In this document: positions 11,143-24,493 of the stretch, piece after piece
How the letters are laid out: the number at the start of each line of letters is the position of its first letter
Numbering within the stretch: position 1 is the first letter of the stretch
Assembly: GCA_032433595.1 (NCBI GenBank)
Contig: JASWJB010000035.1
Location: forward strand, 151,267-215,266
Origin: Conoideocrella luteorostrata
Lineage: Eukaryota; Ascomycota; Sordariomycetes; Hypocreales; Clavicipitaceae
Direction of reading: 5' to 3'
Length of the DNA: 64,000 bases
Made by a program: the position numbers and the translations under genes
The notes under the pieces: model-generated
Told to the model about the DNA's origin: nothing
What the model saw: the letters and a program-made list of their open reading frames with translations, nothing else
Databases searched by the model: none

Positions 11143-12227
11143 TTAGTATGACAGCGAAGCTGATTTTCCGAGGCGTTTGCCCGACGACCGCGCGTGAGAC
11201 ACAGCCACGGGCTGGTGGTATTCCTGGCCGTAAAACATGCCGCTCTGGTCGTATGGATCCATGCACATGGGGAGATCTAGAAGATTCGCAGACCAGTTGG
11301 GCTCCATGACTGCGTCGTCCATCATCACGCGGTCGAGCATATTCGACGATGCATCGGACCAGACCGTCGTGGCGTCCCATTGTTGCGAGGGAGCCTGTCC
11401 GTTGCTGTTGCTGCTGATGCTCCCGCTGCTGCCCCCGCAGCCGTCGTGCGACCAGGGCTGATAGCATTCGTTACCCGTGGAGGCGTAGTAGCCCTGGTTC
11501 GCGAGATCAAGCGTCGCGTCTAGTGAGGTTTCGGTCGACGCCGTCGACGACGATAGGTCAAACACCATTTCTGGCGCCGTCAGGCTCGAAGACGTCTGGC
11601 GCGAGTGGTCGAGCATGCTGCTCATGTCGGCCGTCTGCTGCTCGTCCTGGGTGGAAAAGACATCCAATGAGCCCGAAAAGGCCGTGTTCGGGCCCAAGCT
11701 GAATGCTGGGTTCAGCGGCACCTTGACGCGAGGTTCCAGCTTGTATTCGCAGGGTACCGAGCGGTTCAAACATCTGCTGCCTGTGGATGCGGTCAATAAA
11801 AAATAAAAAACGCCATCGCTAGCGGCCGAGGAAAAAGAAACAAGGGGAGGAAAAGCAACCTACAGGATGGCTTCTCATAGTCACACTTGACCTTGAACGA
11901 GATACACCGCTCACAAGACCTCTTCTTAGTGGGGATGATCTTTCCAATTGACTTTTCGCACCGTCGTCGATGTCTCTCCCGCAGGTCCCCTACAGGAAGC
12001 AGAGCAAAGCACACATTAGCACAGCCACCTTCTCGGTGTAACCGCTCGAATGCATGGGGGTGAGCGGGAGCGGGATGGAGGGAGAGGGAATTCCAATGAC
12101 CGAACAGACAACAGGAGAGTTACTCACTTCGACTGAACTGTTTTAAGCAAATGTGGCATACATGTACGTCCCCTGTATCCAGCTGTGCCGTGGAACCGGA
12201 TCTGGCGTGGAATGAGTTGATAACCAT
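11143..12227 (-). CDS. Transcription factor with CCHC zinc finger plus Zn2Cys6 cluster
   Basis: A predicted nuclear DNA-binding regulator of 287 aa. Exons are 12227-12128, 11989-11864 and 11780-11143; introns are 12127-11990 and 11863-11781. The first finger is formed across intron 1: CHICLKQFSR/RDLRERHRRRC, a C-x2-C...H-x3-C finger. It is followed directly by a Zn2Cys6 binuclear cluster formed across intron 2: CERCISFKVKCDYEKPSC/SRCLNRSVPC, matching C-x2-C-x6-C-x6-C-x2-C-x6-C. The rest is a Ser/Thr/Asn/Gln-rich acidic tail with the look of an activation region. No fungal-specific middle homology region is visible, so the protein is short for its class. The start ATG at 12227 is the only one that reaches the first finger in frame. 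Confidence 0.88.
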
Positions 12228-15200
12228 CGTTACTCAACTGACGAGGAGTGCGCGTGTGTAAAAGGATACTGCCCGAGGGGGGGGGAATATCGGCAGCGAG
12301 CAGAAAGAGCTGTCTGGCGTCGTGAATTGACTTCCACTGGAGACTAGTTGAGGCGCAGCAAGCAGAAAAAAAAAATAAAGTAGTTGAAGTCTGTCAGAAC
12401 GAAGAGCCGATGGAACGTTGAGCAACAGACAGGCTAAAAAAAAAAAAAAAGGTTATCTTTTGTCTTGCAGCAGTTGTTGGTGCTACGTCCCCGGGCCGGG
12501 ATGGACAGGTGGTATTATATGGGGATTCAGCGTGCGCGCGCGTGCGTATGTATGGTATGATATGGTGGGTTGGTTGGTTGTCTGGTAATGGTTTGTGTGT
12601 CTGTGCTGCTGTGAATCCTGTAGGGTCTGGCTGTGCTGTCGCCGTCTCTCGCGGTCTGTAGTGTCCTGTCTTTGTCTCTGATCTGAAAATGGACGTTCAA
12701 CGTCGCAGATATATCTCTTGTGTCGACTGTATCCGGCTGGGCAACAATGGGCACAGGCGTCCTTTTTATGTGTCGTCCCCGCTGTATTATTATCTTCTCT
12801 TCAATATCCGAGCGTGGGAAGATCAAAGGAAAAAGAACAGGTAAAAAGTAAATAAAAATATAGTCGGCGGAGAAGTGGGAGGGAAAGAAGAAACAGAATG
12901 GGATCGATAGAGTTGCAACTGACAATATAGAGTATTTTCAGGACAGGCCCAGGTGGAAACGCAAGAGGGTGGGATTGATGCTACTTATTGAAGTTCTGCG
13001 GGCCTAGTAGATCAAACATGCCTTTGTGTCTCTTTCTCTGTCACTCACTCTCTCACTCTCGCCCTTTGCCCCGTAGTTACATGAATAATAAGTACGGAGA
13101 CTTGACAGGGCCGTAAATAAAGCTACGTTCATGCAAGCCTGGGCTACAGCTAAGAAAAGAAAGGGCCCCGGTTCTACCAAGAAGATATTGAGAGCACTAA
13201 GCTATGTATGGAATTTCAGCCTGTCAGTCAAGGTTCATGGATCCATCCTGATGTTTGAACACCAGTGCTTGCTGCCCATGCTATTATGTTCTAGCGCTCC
13301 CGATGCCATCAAGCAAGCGAGTGTTTAGGGGTCGAATGGGGGCCGGCCAACGACAGCATTGGGTTGGGGGGGGAGGGGGGGGTGTCGAGAGCCAACTAGA
13401 TACTCCGTGAATATAGATGGAGCGATACTGTACGCCAACTATTACATGTGCGGTAGGAAAGAAGCAGGGGGTGTAGGGAGGGGTGAATATAGGCGAGTCC
13501 GACAATGCGTGCAGCGGTGCCTACTCCCATGGTATATGCGTGCGAGAGGAACTACTCCGTAGTATTGCACGGAGCAACTAACTAGTAATAGGTCATGCCT
13601 GGTAAGTATGGAGCAGAATGTACATACGGTGGTGTGGGATGGGCATGCGAGTCTGCCAAACTTGGTCGGTTCTTGGCTTTTTTGTTTGGGTCTCGTCAGA
13701 GGCGTACTATTCAACGTAATCACGGCCGGGAGTACCACCGCCGCACGTTTCTAACAAGCCCAGGTTGCAATGGACATGGGGCTATTTTTTCGATTCGTCT
13801 TGGCGTCTTGGGTTGCTCTACGGCGTAACAGACTGCCATGTGTAGTTGCTAAATTGAACATGTGTTGGCGCCATGTGTGAGAGACAAAGGGTAAAACGGC
13901 CAAGTATATTTCCCATGGCATTTTGCCCGCCACTCTTCGCCGCTGGGTTGGCTGCACGGTAACTGGTCTCCATTCGTCTGTTCCTTATTCTTGCGCATGG
14001 TTGCATTAGCTGTGCTACCTATTACCCAGAGCACTGTTACACGGGTGGACTGACTGCAGGCCTGTCGCATAAAGCGAGAAAGTCCCGTGGGTGTCTCGCC
14101 ATGTAGGAATGTATCAATATGTCCAAACGCACAGTAACTAACAGCAAGCATGTAATTTACTGACTAGTCCGGTCACCTCACTCGCGGGGAGCAAGCTGCC
14201 AACCCAGACAGACCCTTTCGCATCTCGCAACCGGTAGTTCACTCTAATTCAAGCATCCGAGTCCACCTCAGCAATGCCGCGCGGACCCGCTACTAGTTGA
14301 CTGCTAAAGTAATCGAAGATCCTGGTGGATGACGATAGTCAGCGCCGGTCGAGCAGACTCGATTAATAAAGCCAGCCCGGCCAAGCCAGCCCCAGCCCAG
14401 CGCCCAGCTAACCAAACCAGAAGTGTGCTCCATCCTGGGTAAACCCAGCAGCTCAGCCGGACAAAGTTCCCAGGATTTGCTATTGCACAGTAAACACAAT
14501 ATAGTGTGTACTCCGTATCGTGGAGTGGAAAAAATGTGAGCTGAGGTGGGTCGAAAGTATCCTCCGTATGACGGCCCGCAGATCGAAGCGGACCAGAATT
14601 TGCCGCCCATCATTCCATCATTACGGAGTAATGGGTTCAATTTGAAATAGTGTCCGCCAGCCAATTCGGCCAGTGACGGATACTTCGGACTTTGGCATTG
14701 CCCAGCGTCTGCATACATCATACATGCGTTGCATCTTACGCCGCATAATGGTGCTGGAGGGGGTTTAGACCAAAAAGCGGAAGTCACAACATGCTGCCTT
14801 CTCCATTCCACCGGAGACCCTGGTCGCTCACGGGATCGACAGGGAGGCTCCCATAGGAAACTTGTCCAGTGAAAGCCAAGTTGAATTGAGAAAGTGCAGC
14901 CAGTGGGCAACACCAGGCTGGCCACTTAGTTACGGGTTTAGAGGGGGGGCGTCAAGCCGCCTCGACAGACCAATCCTCTGCTCGGCCGACGGCCGAACCT
15001 TTTGGACTGAATAAGTTGAGCGATCTAACTTATTAGGTGCCAACCTCCTGGCCAACTCAGCCCAGGCTAAATGCTTCGAGCCAATCAGCGCTAGCATGTG
15101 TATTCTTTGCTCTCAAGTTCCTAGAGACTGAACAGGCTGAGCGGGCAGGATAACTACAGGATGCACCAGGCGGCAGTGGTACCTGTATCTGTATAGGTAT

Positions 15201-18035
15201 CTGCATCGACATCTGTGGCTCCCCGACGGCGTTGGCGACCACGCAGCGAGATGAGCCGTAAGGAGTCGATCAGGGCGACCACACTGGCAGGCAGGCTATA
15301 GCTTGGGAGCTGGAAGCCACCAACACCTAACCAATACTCCATATTTGCCAAATATTCAAGGGCGCCGCCACCCTCGTTGCTGTCTTTGCGCTGTCTTTCG
15401 TGCCGTCTGGCGGTCTTGCGTGCTTTCAGCTCATTAATCACCTTCATGGCAAGGTGGCGGGCAGCGTTCTAGTCGGATCCGAGCTCTGCCTGCCGGCTCC
15501 AATTGCATTGATTGCCTGACTTGTCCTGTGGCTGTGATTGGCTTCAAATCATATAGCCACCTTGTGCTATTCCTCCTTAGATTGTCGGTGGATGCCAAGG
15601 GCTGAAGCGTGGCCCGCTGTGGTACCGCCAAATGCCCCCCAAGACGCCATTAAGAACGCGACTATTCAGAGCTGCTACCGCTCTCCATTGCATATTGGTT
15701 ACCTGTTGCAGCTGTGCGGCACTGGAACTTTGTTTGAACACGACAGGCAAGCGTGCTATAATCAGCCGTTTTTGCCAGCTCCACCGCCATGTAACAAAAC
15801 CTAACCATGCTCAGGCCTGTTTGACGAAAAGCCAAAAGTGGCTGCTGCAGAGTCGCCCAAAGACAAAGTTCCTGCTACACGTAAGAGCCCCCTCTGACAA
15901 TGTACAGCGTTGCGGCCCGCAAACTGTCACCCATGTGTTTCTGCGACTGCTGCTGCTATTCTCCAGATTGATTTGGACACCGAGCGGCATGACTTTGCCA
16001 ACTTGCCTGACTAGGGGTCCGTCCAGTCCACTCAAAAGACTCAGCCGAAACCGCTAGATGTGCAACTACTCCGTATGTTAACACGGAGTTCGGCGCTCTG
16101 ATGCCAGACGCGGGGAATTAGTTCTCATCACCTACTGGAGGGCGGTTGACAAAAATACTTGAGACTCGAGCTTGGACAAGACGAATGGCTCCGATCTGTT
16201 TCGCATACAGCACTTTTGTAAGTTTTGTCAGCAGATAATAATACGCCCAGCTGCCCAGACGAGAAGCCCACAGTTAACTACCAGGGTGCTCCGTATTTCT
16301 GCCCTTACAGTGCTGTTTAATTTGCAATACAGCTTAATTCACAGACCACGGCGTATTTTCAATGTACATGTATGCTAAGCTGTTACCAGGGGTGCATGCG
16401 ATGCAGAATCCATAGCGCGAGCTTGTCGGAGAGCCAAGTTTTAGCTCGTGGGCAGTTTGCAAGTTGGGGGCTTCAGAATGCCACCAACTTTCGGTCAATC
16501 TCACACATGGGACACACTCCCCGGCAAGCTTATTCCGTTGTGAGAGCTAACCAACTAGCAGTCCACTCTGGAGTGCTCCGTAAGAATGGCGGAAATAATT
16601 ACTCCCTTGCACGTGTGGAAGGAAGCACGACGTCTAGCTCGAATGTGATGCATTATGACGAGAGCGGCTGAGCACAATTGATGAAGACGTGCTCTGCCAC
16701 CTGTTCATCCGGCAAGTTCGGCACAAAAGCCATACAAAGTTTTCTTGCCGCTCGGGCGAAAACACTCCTCCTCTGAAATGATCAGCTACCGGGGCATTTC
16801 ATAGGCGTTACGGTTTTGGGTAATTGTGATGCTGGAGCCGTCTCAAAAGCTCGCTGACAGTTTATGCTCCCCATGTATTGGGCATCATGCAATAGTATGG
16901 ATGGCATTTACCCACACTAGCGGGGTGTGTTGTTCCAGTCTAGATAATAAGTAGTTCATTTGACTATATTTTTGTCTGTCAGATCTTGATGCCATCCTGG
17001 AGGGGCTCAGAACAAGCGTGAGAGGAAAACTGACTACGCCTTCGGCCATCAACCGAAGCCACAGTCGCCTCGCGCCTCGCGCGAAAACCAAACGATCTCC
17101 CGCTATCCAATTTCTTTTGCGCATGTTTGGATAGGTGATCCAAAAACCGCTGATGGCAACATGAAACTCACGCAGTTTGCGCCTGTGGTAGCTGTTGCTG
17201 TTTTTTAATGTTTTTTTTGGGGGGGAGGGGACCCGCCTGACCATCCATCCATGTAATTTTGGCTCGCTCCCCTTTAATGCGCTGCTGTCTACTCCGTAAT
17301 GTACGTATGTGTTTGTTTGATGTTTGATGGAAAGTTGGTTGCATGGCGACGTAACTTGGCTAATGCATAGAGCGCGACTCTCATCAGGACATAATGATAA
17401 AATAATCCGATAACCTTATCTTCTGCGTAGCTATCAGTTGAGACAGCTTCACAGAGCAGCCAGAGAAAGATATGAACGCCTTAGTGTGACGACCGACAGT
17501 GACCAGTGAGATGCCGCCAGCGCAGCCGAGATGACGCAAAACGGTGCAATGCGATCTATTTCCGCCCAATGCATAAGACATCAGAGATCGGCAGCAAATA
17601 CTAATACTATGGATGCGGATCGTAGATGACCATGTTTGATTTGGGAGTCCCTACGGAGTATATGCAGCCGATTCCGAGGTTCGGGGAGAGCGAAGCTAAA
17701 CCTACTCACGTAAGGAGTAAGCAGCGAATGAAAGCAAAAGTTGAGTGGAATGCCAATAACCTTGAAGTCTGTAATCCTGGTTTCTAATGGGGCATGCGCT
17801 CCCATGTTTACCAAGCGTAAGATGAGTGAGCCCATTCCTTACCATCACGAACACTGACTGTTTTCTAATTTTTCGTTTAAAGGGGGCGTTGGAGTAATAT
17901 AACGTACTCCGCAACGGAAAGGAAAGAAACTAGCAGAAATGAAGCGTAAAGATCAGCGGGCAGACGAATTGAATACCATGAAAAATAAAAGACGCAGGGA
18001 GCATAAGCGTCGCCTCATTCTTCTTCACGTCTTCG
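12228..18035. other. Gene-poor 5.8-kb stretch
   Basis: No intact gene is supported. It holds an A-run at about 12437-12452, (GTGCGC)-like and (GGTT)n repeats near 12530-12590, and exact TACGGAGTA/TACTCCGTA copies at 13553, 14509, 14622, 16067, 17290 and 17652. A 210-codon minus frame (14925-14293) carries several copies of the repeat motif and no domain. A possible retroelement relic is listed separately. Confidence 0.45.
15690..16057 (+). mobile_element. Possible decayed non-LTR retroelement C-terminus
   Basis: The plus-strand frame 15632-16057 contains LTKSQKWLLQSRPKTKFLL, then about ten residues on RCGPQTVTHVFL. This resembles the end of fungal Tad-like reverse transcriptases (K..S.LL..RT.KI.....L......CPCG..QTV.H), but the key zinc-binding spacing is poor and no RT motif lies upstream. 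It may be coincidence. Confidence 0.25.
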
Positions 18036-19606
18036 TCATTTAGTACTGTCGTCTGGGTTGTGGAAAAAAACCACCTGCACTGTCATGTCATCCCGCACAT
18101 ATCTGCTGATGGGAGCATAGGCAGTAATGGCTCCGCAAAACATGGCCCTGCGAGCGCCTCCCAATGCATTTTTGACAAGACAAACTGCTGCATTGTCCAG
18201 GTCCTCGATCGCAAAAAATTCAGGGCTAGACTTGTGCGAAGGCCAGCCATCCTCCCCAACAGCATAGCTTGATTTCATATCAGGGACCGCTTCTGATTTC
18301 TGCATTTTCTTGGCGGCCAGCCATCTAGACACGCATGCAACCGCGACATCATTGGACATGACGTCCCACAGGCCGTCTGACGCGAGGATAACAAAATCTT
18401 TGGTAGTTACGGCGCGGGTGGTGACCTCAGGCTCTGCGGTCATGTAGGGCGGTGTCTTGTACCTTGGCCTTGGCTCGAGGCCGTGATAATTGGCCTGCAG
18501 TGATTTCAGGGCATCCTCGGTCCATTTCCATCTGTTGTCCCCAAATGCCCGAGTAATGGCAATGCCTAATAGTCTTCCGCTTTTAGTATCGACTATATCG
18601 CCGATTTCGCCGGGGTGGGCTTTATCCAAGCGATCAACTTCGTCCTGATTGAAGCCTGTCTGATCCTTGCTAAGTGCTTCAGCAGCATACTTGCCAACCT
18701 CGCTAGACCAAGATCCAAGTACCGCACGCGAGTCGCCAGTCACAGCAGTTCGCACCACCGACAATACTGGGTCATACATGGAGAGCAAAGCACAGGATCC
18801 AGACACGGAGGGAGCAACTGCAGCAATGACGTCTGCGGACCCTGGCTCCTTGTCAGAATCAGCCGCTCTTTGTGCGTCATTCATAATCCGAGTATCTAGA
18901 TTGTTGAATGCAGACTTGATTGCCGATTCGATCAATTCACCTTCAGCTGATGCTGCAACTCGGCCAACAGCGCAAGATACATATGGAATCAGAGCTCGTC
19001 TTAGAACAGCTGACGTTGCCCATCCACTAAAAAGCACGACCAACAAGGCAGGAGGGAATGAGCAAATCATGCGTATGCTTTTAGGTCAAGGGAGAGGTTC
19101 CACAAAGATGTGAGGATATCTGGTACTTACGCGTGCCCATCATATATGCCCGCATATAGCGTCTCGTTCCCTCCCACACCTTTGCCAACGGCAACGGCCC
19201 ATTCATCTTCGACCGGGTTGTTGCTGGAAAGACGCACAACATCAACTCGGCCTCGGCTACCACCCTTGACGTCAAATAACAATGTGCTTGCTTGTTCACG
19301 AAGTTTGGCGTTTGCCTCCTTCAAGTTGAACACCTTGACAGGGCTTTCGACGGGTACGTCTTTCTCAGAGGCAAAATCCGAGATCCTTGGCACAGCACCA
19401 GCCGGTTGATCTGACTGGCTGACATAATAACAGCCTGATGCTCCTGCAACCAGGGCAGCAAAAGTCAGTGCAACTATGGCTGGGGAGTCCTTATTTGGCG
19501 GCTGGGCTGACCATGAATAGGCCTTGACAGTGCGCCGTGTGGCGTGCGGGGCCATGCGGCGTCTCGAAATCACGAGACGGCCAACTGTCGCTGCCTTTCG
19601 AAACAT
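18036..19606 (-). CDS. PTC5: Mitochondrial PP2C-family phosphatase, pyruvate dehydrogenase phosphatase (Ptc5-like)
   Basis: A metal-dependent Ser/Thr phosphatase of the PDP/Ptc5 group, which in yeast dephosphorylates the E1-alpha subunit of pyruvate dehydrogenase. Exons are 19606-19131 and 19026-18036; the intron is 19130-19027; 488 aa. The start at 19606 gives an Arg-rich, acid-free N-terminus (MFRKAATVGRLVISRRR) fit for mitochondrial import, then a hydrophobic segment at about residues 43-60. An upstream in-frame ATG at 19840 would add 78 residues without homology value. PP2C motifs in order: YDGHAG (D156, split by the intron), SGSCALLSMYD, GDSRAVLG, LSKDQTGFN, TRAFGD, YMTAEPEVTT, ASDGLWD and RDDMTVQVVFF. 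The TAEPEVTT and GDNRWKW regions favour the PDP subgroup over other PP2Cs. Confidence 0.9.
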
Positions 19607-22600
19607 GGTGGATGCAATGGATGTCGGTAGGGACCAAATTCGATGCCATGCGTTAAAGTAGTGGTTTCCGAAGAAGAAAGCTTGCCCCGATGCTGCTGCT
19701 ATGTAAGCGTCAACCGTAAGTTGTCTGATCCAGTGCTCTGATGGCAAAACAAAATCATGGAGCTCCGTAACGGGAAGGTGCCATGGGGGTCGGCACCGCC
19801 TTCCGGGCTCCGATGGACGACGAGTGGCGGGAGACGACACGAGACGAAGTGCTTTTCAACCACAAAAGCTCGAATCACGGCTCTAGCCTCAGCTCCAGCC
19901 GAACGTGTTGATCAGCACTCAGCCAAATTCCAGCAGACTCAGTTCGCCAGCCAGCCAGTCAAAGCAAGGCACCCAGGCACCCAGGCACCGGCTTTCCGAA
20001 CTAAACTGAACTGAATTGAACTGAACTGAACCGTGCATTGGGTCATTCATTTTTCTCCGACATTAAAACTCGACAATTTGCTCCAGACTCTCCAGACGCT
20101 CAATAATCCCCGCAAGATCTCAGCGGGTCGTCCCAAGATCCCATGCCATCGACTCTGGGGAGAGTTAACGCAGGTGTGATGTTGATTCATTCACATAATT
20201 GGACGTGGAGTGAGTAATAATAGAATAATTCATCTCAATCCTGGATATACTTGCCTGAACTACGGAGTACCAAAGCACTCATTGCATCGCGAAAGCACTT
20301 TGAAGCACGTCGACGCATCGTGCATCGTGCATGAGTTATCCGAGCATTTGGCATCCCACTCGGCTCTCGCTCGCACTCGCCCCTGCTTGCCCTGACATGT
20401 GTTGACCGCTCACCCCACGAGCGCTAGGCCATTGGTGAGTCTAGACGGCGTCTCGCCATGTATGGAGTATAGCTACGCCCGAGCTATAACCTCCCAAGCC
20501 ATGGGGCTATATGTATATGAGCGATTGGTCTAACTACACGACCTTGCGGCCGCTGACGCAATTCAACGCCCGTTGGTATGCAATGAAACCTGGAGGCGAC
20601 AAGCAACCAAACATGGGACCCAGGAGGAAGAGAAAAAAGGGGGCAGGCAACTTCCGAATCGCCAATCAACCAATTTTCCAGGCAGATGCAGCTAGCAGAC
20701 GAGGCGGAACTCTTATTTTACTTTCTTCGGCTTGGTGAACACTGAAGAAGAAACTGGTTTACCATGATATTATTGCTGCAATAGCATGATCGTTATATGT
20801 GAGGGATATATTTCAAGAACCAATTATTCAATTCATCCCCCAAGATCGCCATCTGCCACGTAGCCATTGCGTTGGCCTGGAATGGATATGAAGCCGTTCA
20901 ATGGACCAGGTGCACTCTCATGTCTGTAGCGCTATACCTCCATTCGAGCCCTCGAACTGCACTCCGCACTCTTGGCGGCAATCGAGGAGGTCGGTGATGA
21001 TCAGTTTCATTGCATGCTGCACCCCAAAGTTGCAATTACAACCTGGCCCTGTTTCACGACCATTTATCCGGGGATTAATGGCAGTATTGTATCCGCCATA
21101 TGAAGGCGACTTCTTTTACACGAGGCTGGAGGCCTCTTGACAAAGGTGTCCTTGACGGAGCAAGTACGTCAACAACGACATTACACATCGGAGTCGACGA
21201 ACGCTTGTGTTACAAGTATATATAACACGTCTTCATTATAGACGCCACACTGCTAAGAATACCCATCGTTTGTGTCCGCATATGGCTAGATGTGCAATGT
21301 ACCCAGTGGCCATATTCAATGCGTTTTAGCCTCAATCTTACCGGAACTCCCAAGCATGAAGCATGATACTGAGTGTCCCATCAGCTTGCAAGTCTGGACT
21401 CTACGTCTGTCAAGTGACTTTGCCGTCCCCGCAAATTCTCAATCAATCATGGATCGTCCCTATCCAAGGCTAGACACGCGACCCACGGCCCGTTGAGTGG
21501 TCTGTCGGCCCGAGCAACGTCGCCCCCCGGCCATGCTCGCGAAGGTCTCCTTATTCGCACCAAACTTTGTCAAGATCCGTCTATCCCGCCCATCCCGTCC
21601 CAACCATCTAAACCTCCCAGAGAGAGGCGTGTAACCAAAAAGTCAAGACAAGAAAAGAAAAGAACGAGCAGAAGTCCCCCCTTTCCCCCCGCAAACAGTA
21701 TAACATGCGCCCCGGTTTCAATAGAGTACCACTCAACTATCCATGCTAAACTGCTACAAGACGAAATAAACCACCGGCTCGACAAACCCAAGCATGTGCG
21801 TCTCTCATCCCAAGGACCAAGTATGCTTCCCGCGTCATGAATTATGCTTATTCTCACCACATATGCGCGGTTTTACCAACGACTCATAGGCCTTCGCATT
21901 CCCCCCAGTCCCCCCAATCTCTCAGTCCCTGCCAATTCGCACACCAAGTTCCACAATCCCGCCTTAGCCAGATATCCATAGTACTATAGACCAGCAATAC
22001 ATACAATATACAATCCCACCTAAAAGTTATTCTCCGATATTACTTGGAGAAAAATTATACGGAGCCTACAAGTATGGAACTTGGGTGTCCAATCAGCTTG
22101 TTGCAGCGGGAACAATGAAGTCCGTGGACTTGGGAGTAACTAGCGGCGAACCCCCCAGGGTCTCCAAAACAAGAACAACAAAACAAAAAGAAACCCCACT
22201 TGCCACCTACCACCTCTGACGTTACACGGACCGACTGTACATGTACGGAGTAGTCACGGGGCGCTTAGGTTAAATGTTAAAATGCGGCACAGGCTGGACT
22301 TTTTCCATGGGCTTGGGCAAGCGGCATAGGGTGGGTTAGATAGTTGTTCACTCCCATCCTCCCATCCTTTCATCCTCGCATCTTCTAATCTCCCAACTTT
22401 CGCCCATCTTCGTCCCTCTCACGGAGCTTTTATCCAGAGTGGGCAATTTGTTGCGCTGAGAGGGGCTTAGTGAGACGTGTACTTGGCGCGAGCTGGCAGA
22501 GAAGGAATTTGGGGTGTAGTCTTGGCGTAATACGGACGAATGCCGACTCTATGGAGAACGATTGCAAGGCGGGGAGGATTTCATTACTTGGACCATTTGA

Positions 22601-22764
22601 ATCTCGAGAGAACAAGGTGCAACGCTTTCTAATCTAAACATGGTATCATGGCATAAACACTTAAACATTCCGCTCTTCATACGGCTTCGACAACCGTAAT
22701 ACACGCGGTAAGACGAGAAAAGATGAGTGAAAAAGTCGGGCAAGATAATAACCCATCGCCAAGC
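19607..22764. other. Intergenic, no supported gene
   Basis: Contains short direct repeats (CCAGGCAC and GAACTGAA units at about 19967-20030) and exact copies of the 9-mer at 20261 and 22244. Numerous short frames lack protein character. Confidence 0.45.
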
Positions 22765-24493
22765 CTACTTCTTATGCCCAGAATTATGCCCAGAATTGCC
22801 ACCAGCGTAGCCGCTTCCTTGGCTTCCGTGGCTGCCGCTCCGATCAACCTCGACTTTTGCCGTTGTACCCATTCCACCCGCCCATATTGTCTCCAGCTCT
22901 GTATTTTCCAAGTGGATGTCGTTTGTGTCGTTCGCATTGACGCTGTACTCGCTTCTTTGCCAAATCTGCAATGTAGAGCCGGGCTTGGATGAGTGAGACG
23001 CAAAGTTTTCAGTGCTTTCCGATGATCCCGGTTTGGCCTTTCGCATATCGCCATCAGCAGGTATTTTATTCTTGTCGGCGGCAGAGTTTCCACCGTATTT
23101 CCCATTTCTCGTTCGTTTCGACTTCAGCATGCTGCCCACGAGGTTGCCGAATGCGTCCAGGTTGAAGACCTTGCGAGGCAGGGCGTAGCAGTGCGGCACG
23201 TTTGTGACAATAATGGCTGTGCTGGCTTCGCGAACGTACCAGTATATCCAGAGGATGCTCTCTGGATGCGCAAAACAGTAGTATCTATTCAAGACGGAGG
23301 CAATAATCTGCCAAGCTGGTCAGTCTGCCGCGTGTCGTGAATATTGCCTTAGTTCTACTTACGACGAAGATGCCAAGACTGAAGATGCCGCATATGGTTG
23401 TTTTTCTACAGGGTAGTGCTCAGTATCACGCTGCTCATTTTTTGGAGGGGTTTAAACGGATGCCAGTAGTAACGTACTGCTTCCATGGCAGTTGAGACTG
23501 CAGTAGCATCGGGATCGGAACTGCCAGCATGAGCAGATCGGAGGAGATGTTGAAAGCAAACGACATCATCAGATGCTGTTGGGACGTTGTGCAACCGGCT
23601 GTAGTTTGACGACATCATCCGTCAGCGATGCCTGTAAGTTTTTAACATATCCTGATGCTGCACTTACGAGAATTCCCAGAGAAAACCCGGAAGTAATTCT
23701 GGAATGGACGGCACCAAAAGCCAAAGAAGAAGACTTCTGTCACGACCCATCCCAGAATCACATATCCTAGTAACCACTTGACCAGAAGTTGGCGCCGCCT
23801 CAACCCGGATCTACAGACAATAGGTATTCAGTATATATCCTCTCCATCTTGCCACAACTCTCAGAGTTTCACCAAAATGAGACTCACGTAAGCTTTAGAA
23901 ACAGCAAACACATGCACGCCTTGCACAGCATTTGCAGCACGACCATGGACTCCTCAATCGTAAAGGTTATCTTGCTGCCGTAAATACGATCGTCGATTTC
24001 CGTATCGCTCATTCCATCGGTGCCCGTTGGCGGTAAAATATTGGTGTGGGGATGCTTCTCTTGGACATTGACCCATACTATAACATTGGTGTAGAAACCC
24101 TGTTTGCGTTGGTGCGGGAAGATCGCCAAGAGTTAGCGGCCGCCATCTCGGCATCAGGTATGCAGCTTGGGGGCCAAAGCAAACACTGTATGGTTGTGGG
24201 GATGAACACAACACCAGAATATTGCTCCCGTATGTCAAGGCTCTCTTACAAAGGCAAGTACCATAACGTAGTCCTCCAGCTCAAAGTATCGAACTCCCCC
24301 GAGTCGAATCGATCGAGATATGCTGTTGATGATTAGCAATTGCGCAGGCATGATTGACCGTCATTGTCGTGATAGTGGCGGGCGGGTGAAGTTGTCCGAG
24401 CCAGACAATAGAGGTGTCCTACAATCGACAGAGTGTAAAGAGGCTGGCAAAGCCATACCATGTCCACGACTCTATTTGCCGTGAGTCGGGCAT
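22765..24493 (-). CDS. Pth11-like integral membrane protein (fungal rhodopsin-fold receptor family)
   Basis: A predicted plasma-membrane seven-helix protein of the Pth11-like class, whose founding member senses surface cues in Magnaporthe. Seven exons: 24493-24423, 24322-24250, 24099-23888, 23810-23668, 23598-23478, 23405-23363 and 23307-22765; 401 aa; all six junctions keep phase with GT..AG ends. Family features: SWTWYGFASLFTLCRF (helix 1), RSIRLGGVRYFELEDYVMVLAF, a central IDDRIYGSKITFTIEES then MLCKACMCLLFLKLT, WCRPFQNYF, FNISSDLLMLAVPIPMLL, TTICGIFSLGIFV and REASTAIIVTNVPHCYALPR. No N-terminal CFEM domain is present. The tail after about residue 270 is hydrophilic, Ser/Gly-rich and ends GGNSGHNSGHKK. 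The ligand is unknown. Confidence 0.88.

Noticed and set aside
14293..14925. 210-codon minus-strand frame
   Set aside because: Odd composition, no recognisable domain, and it runs through two copies of the dispersed intergenic 9-mer, which is absent from real exons here.
19607..19840. 78-residue N-terminal extension of the PP2C from ATG 19840
   Set aside because: The start at 19606 gives a credible mitochondrial presequence; the extension lacks family similarity.
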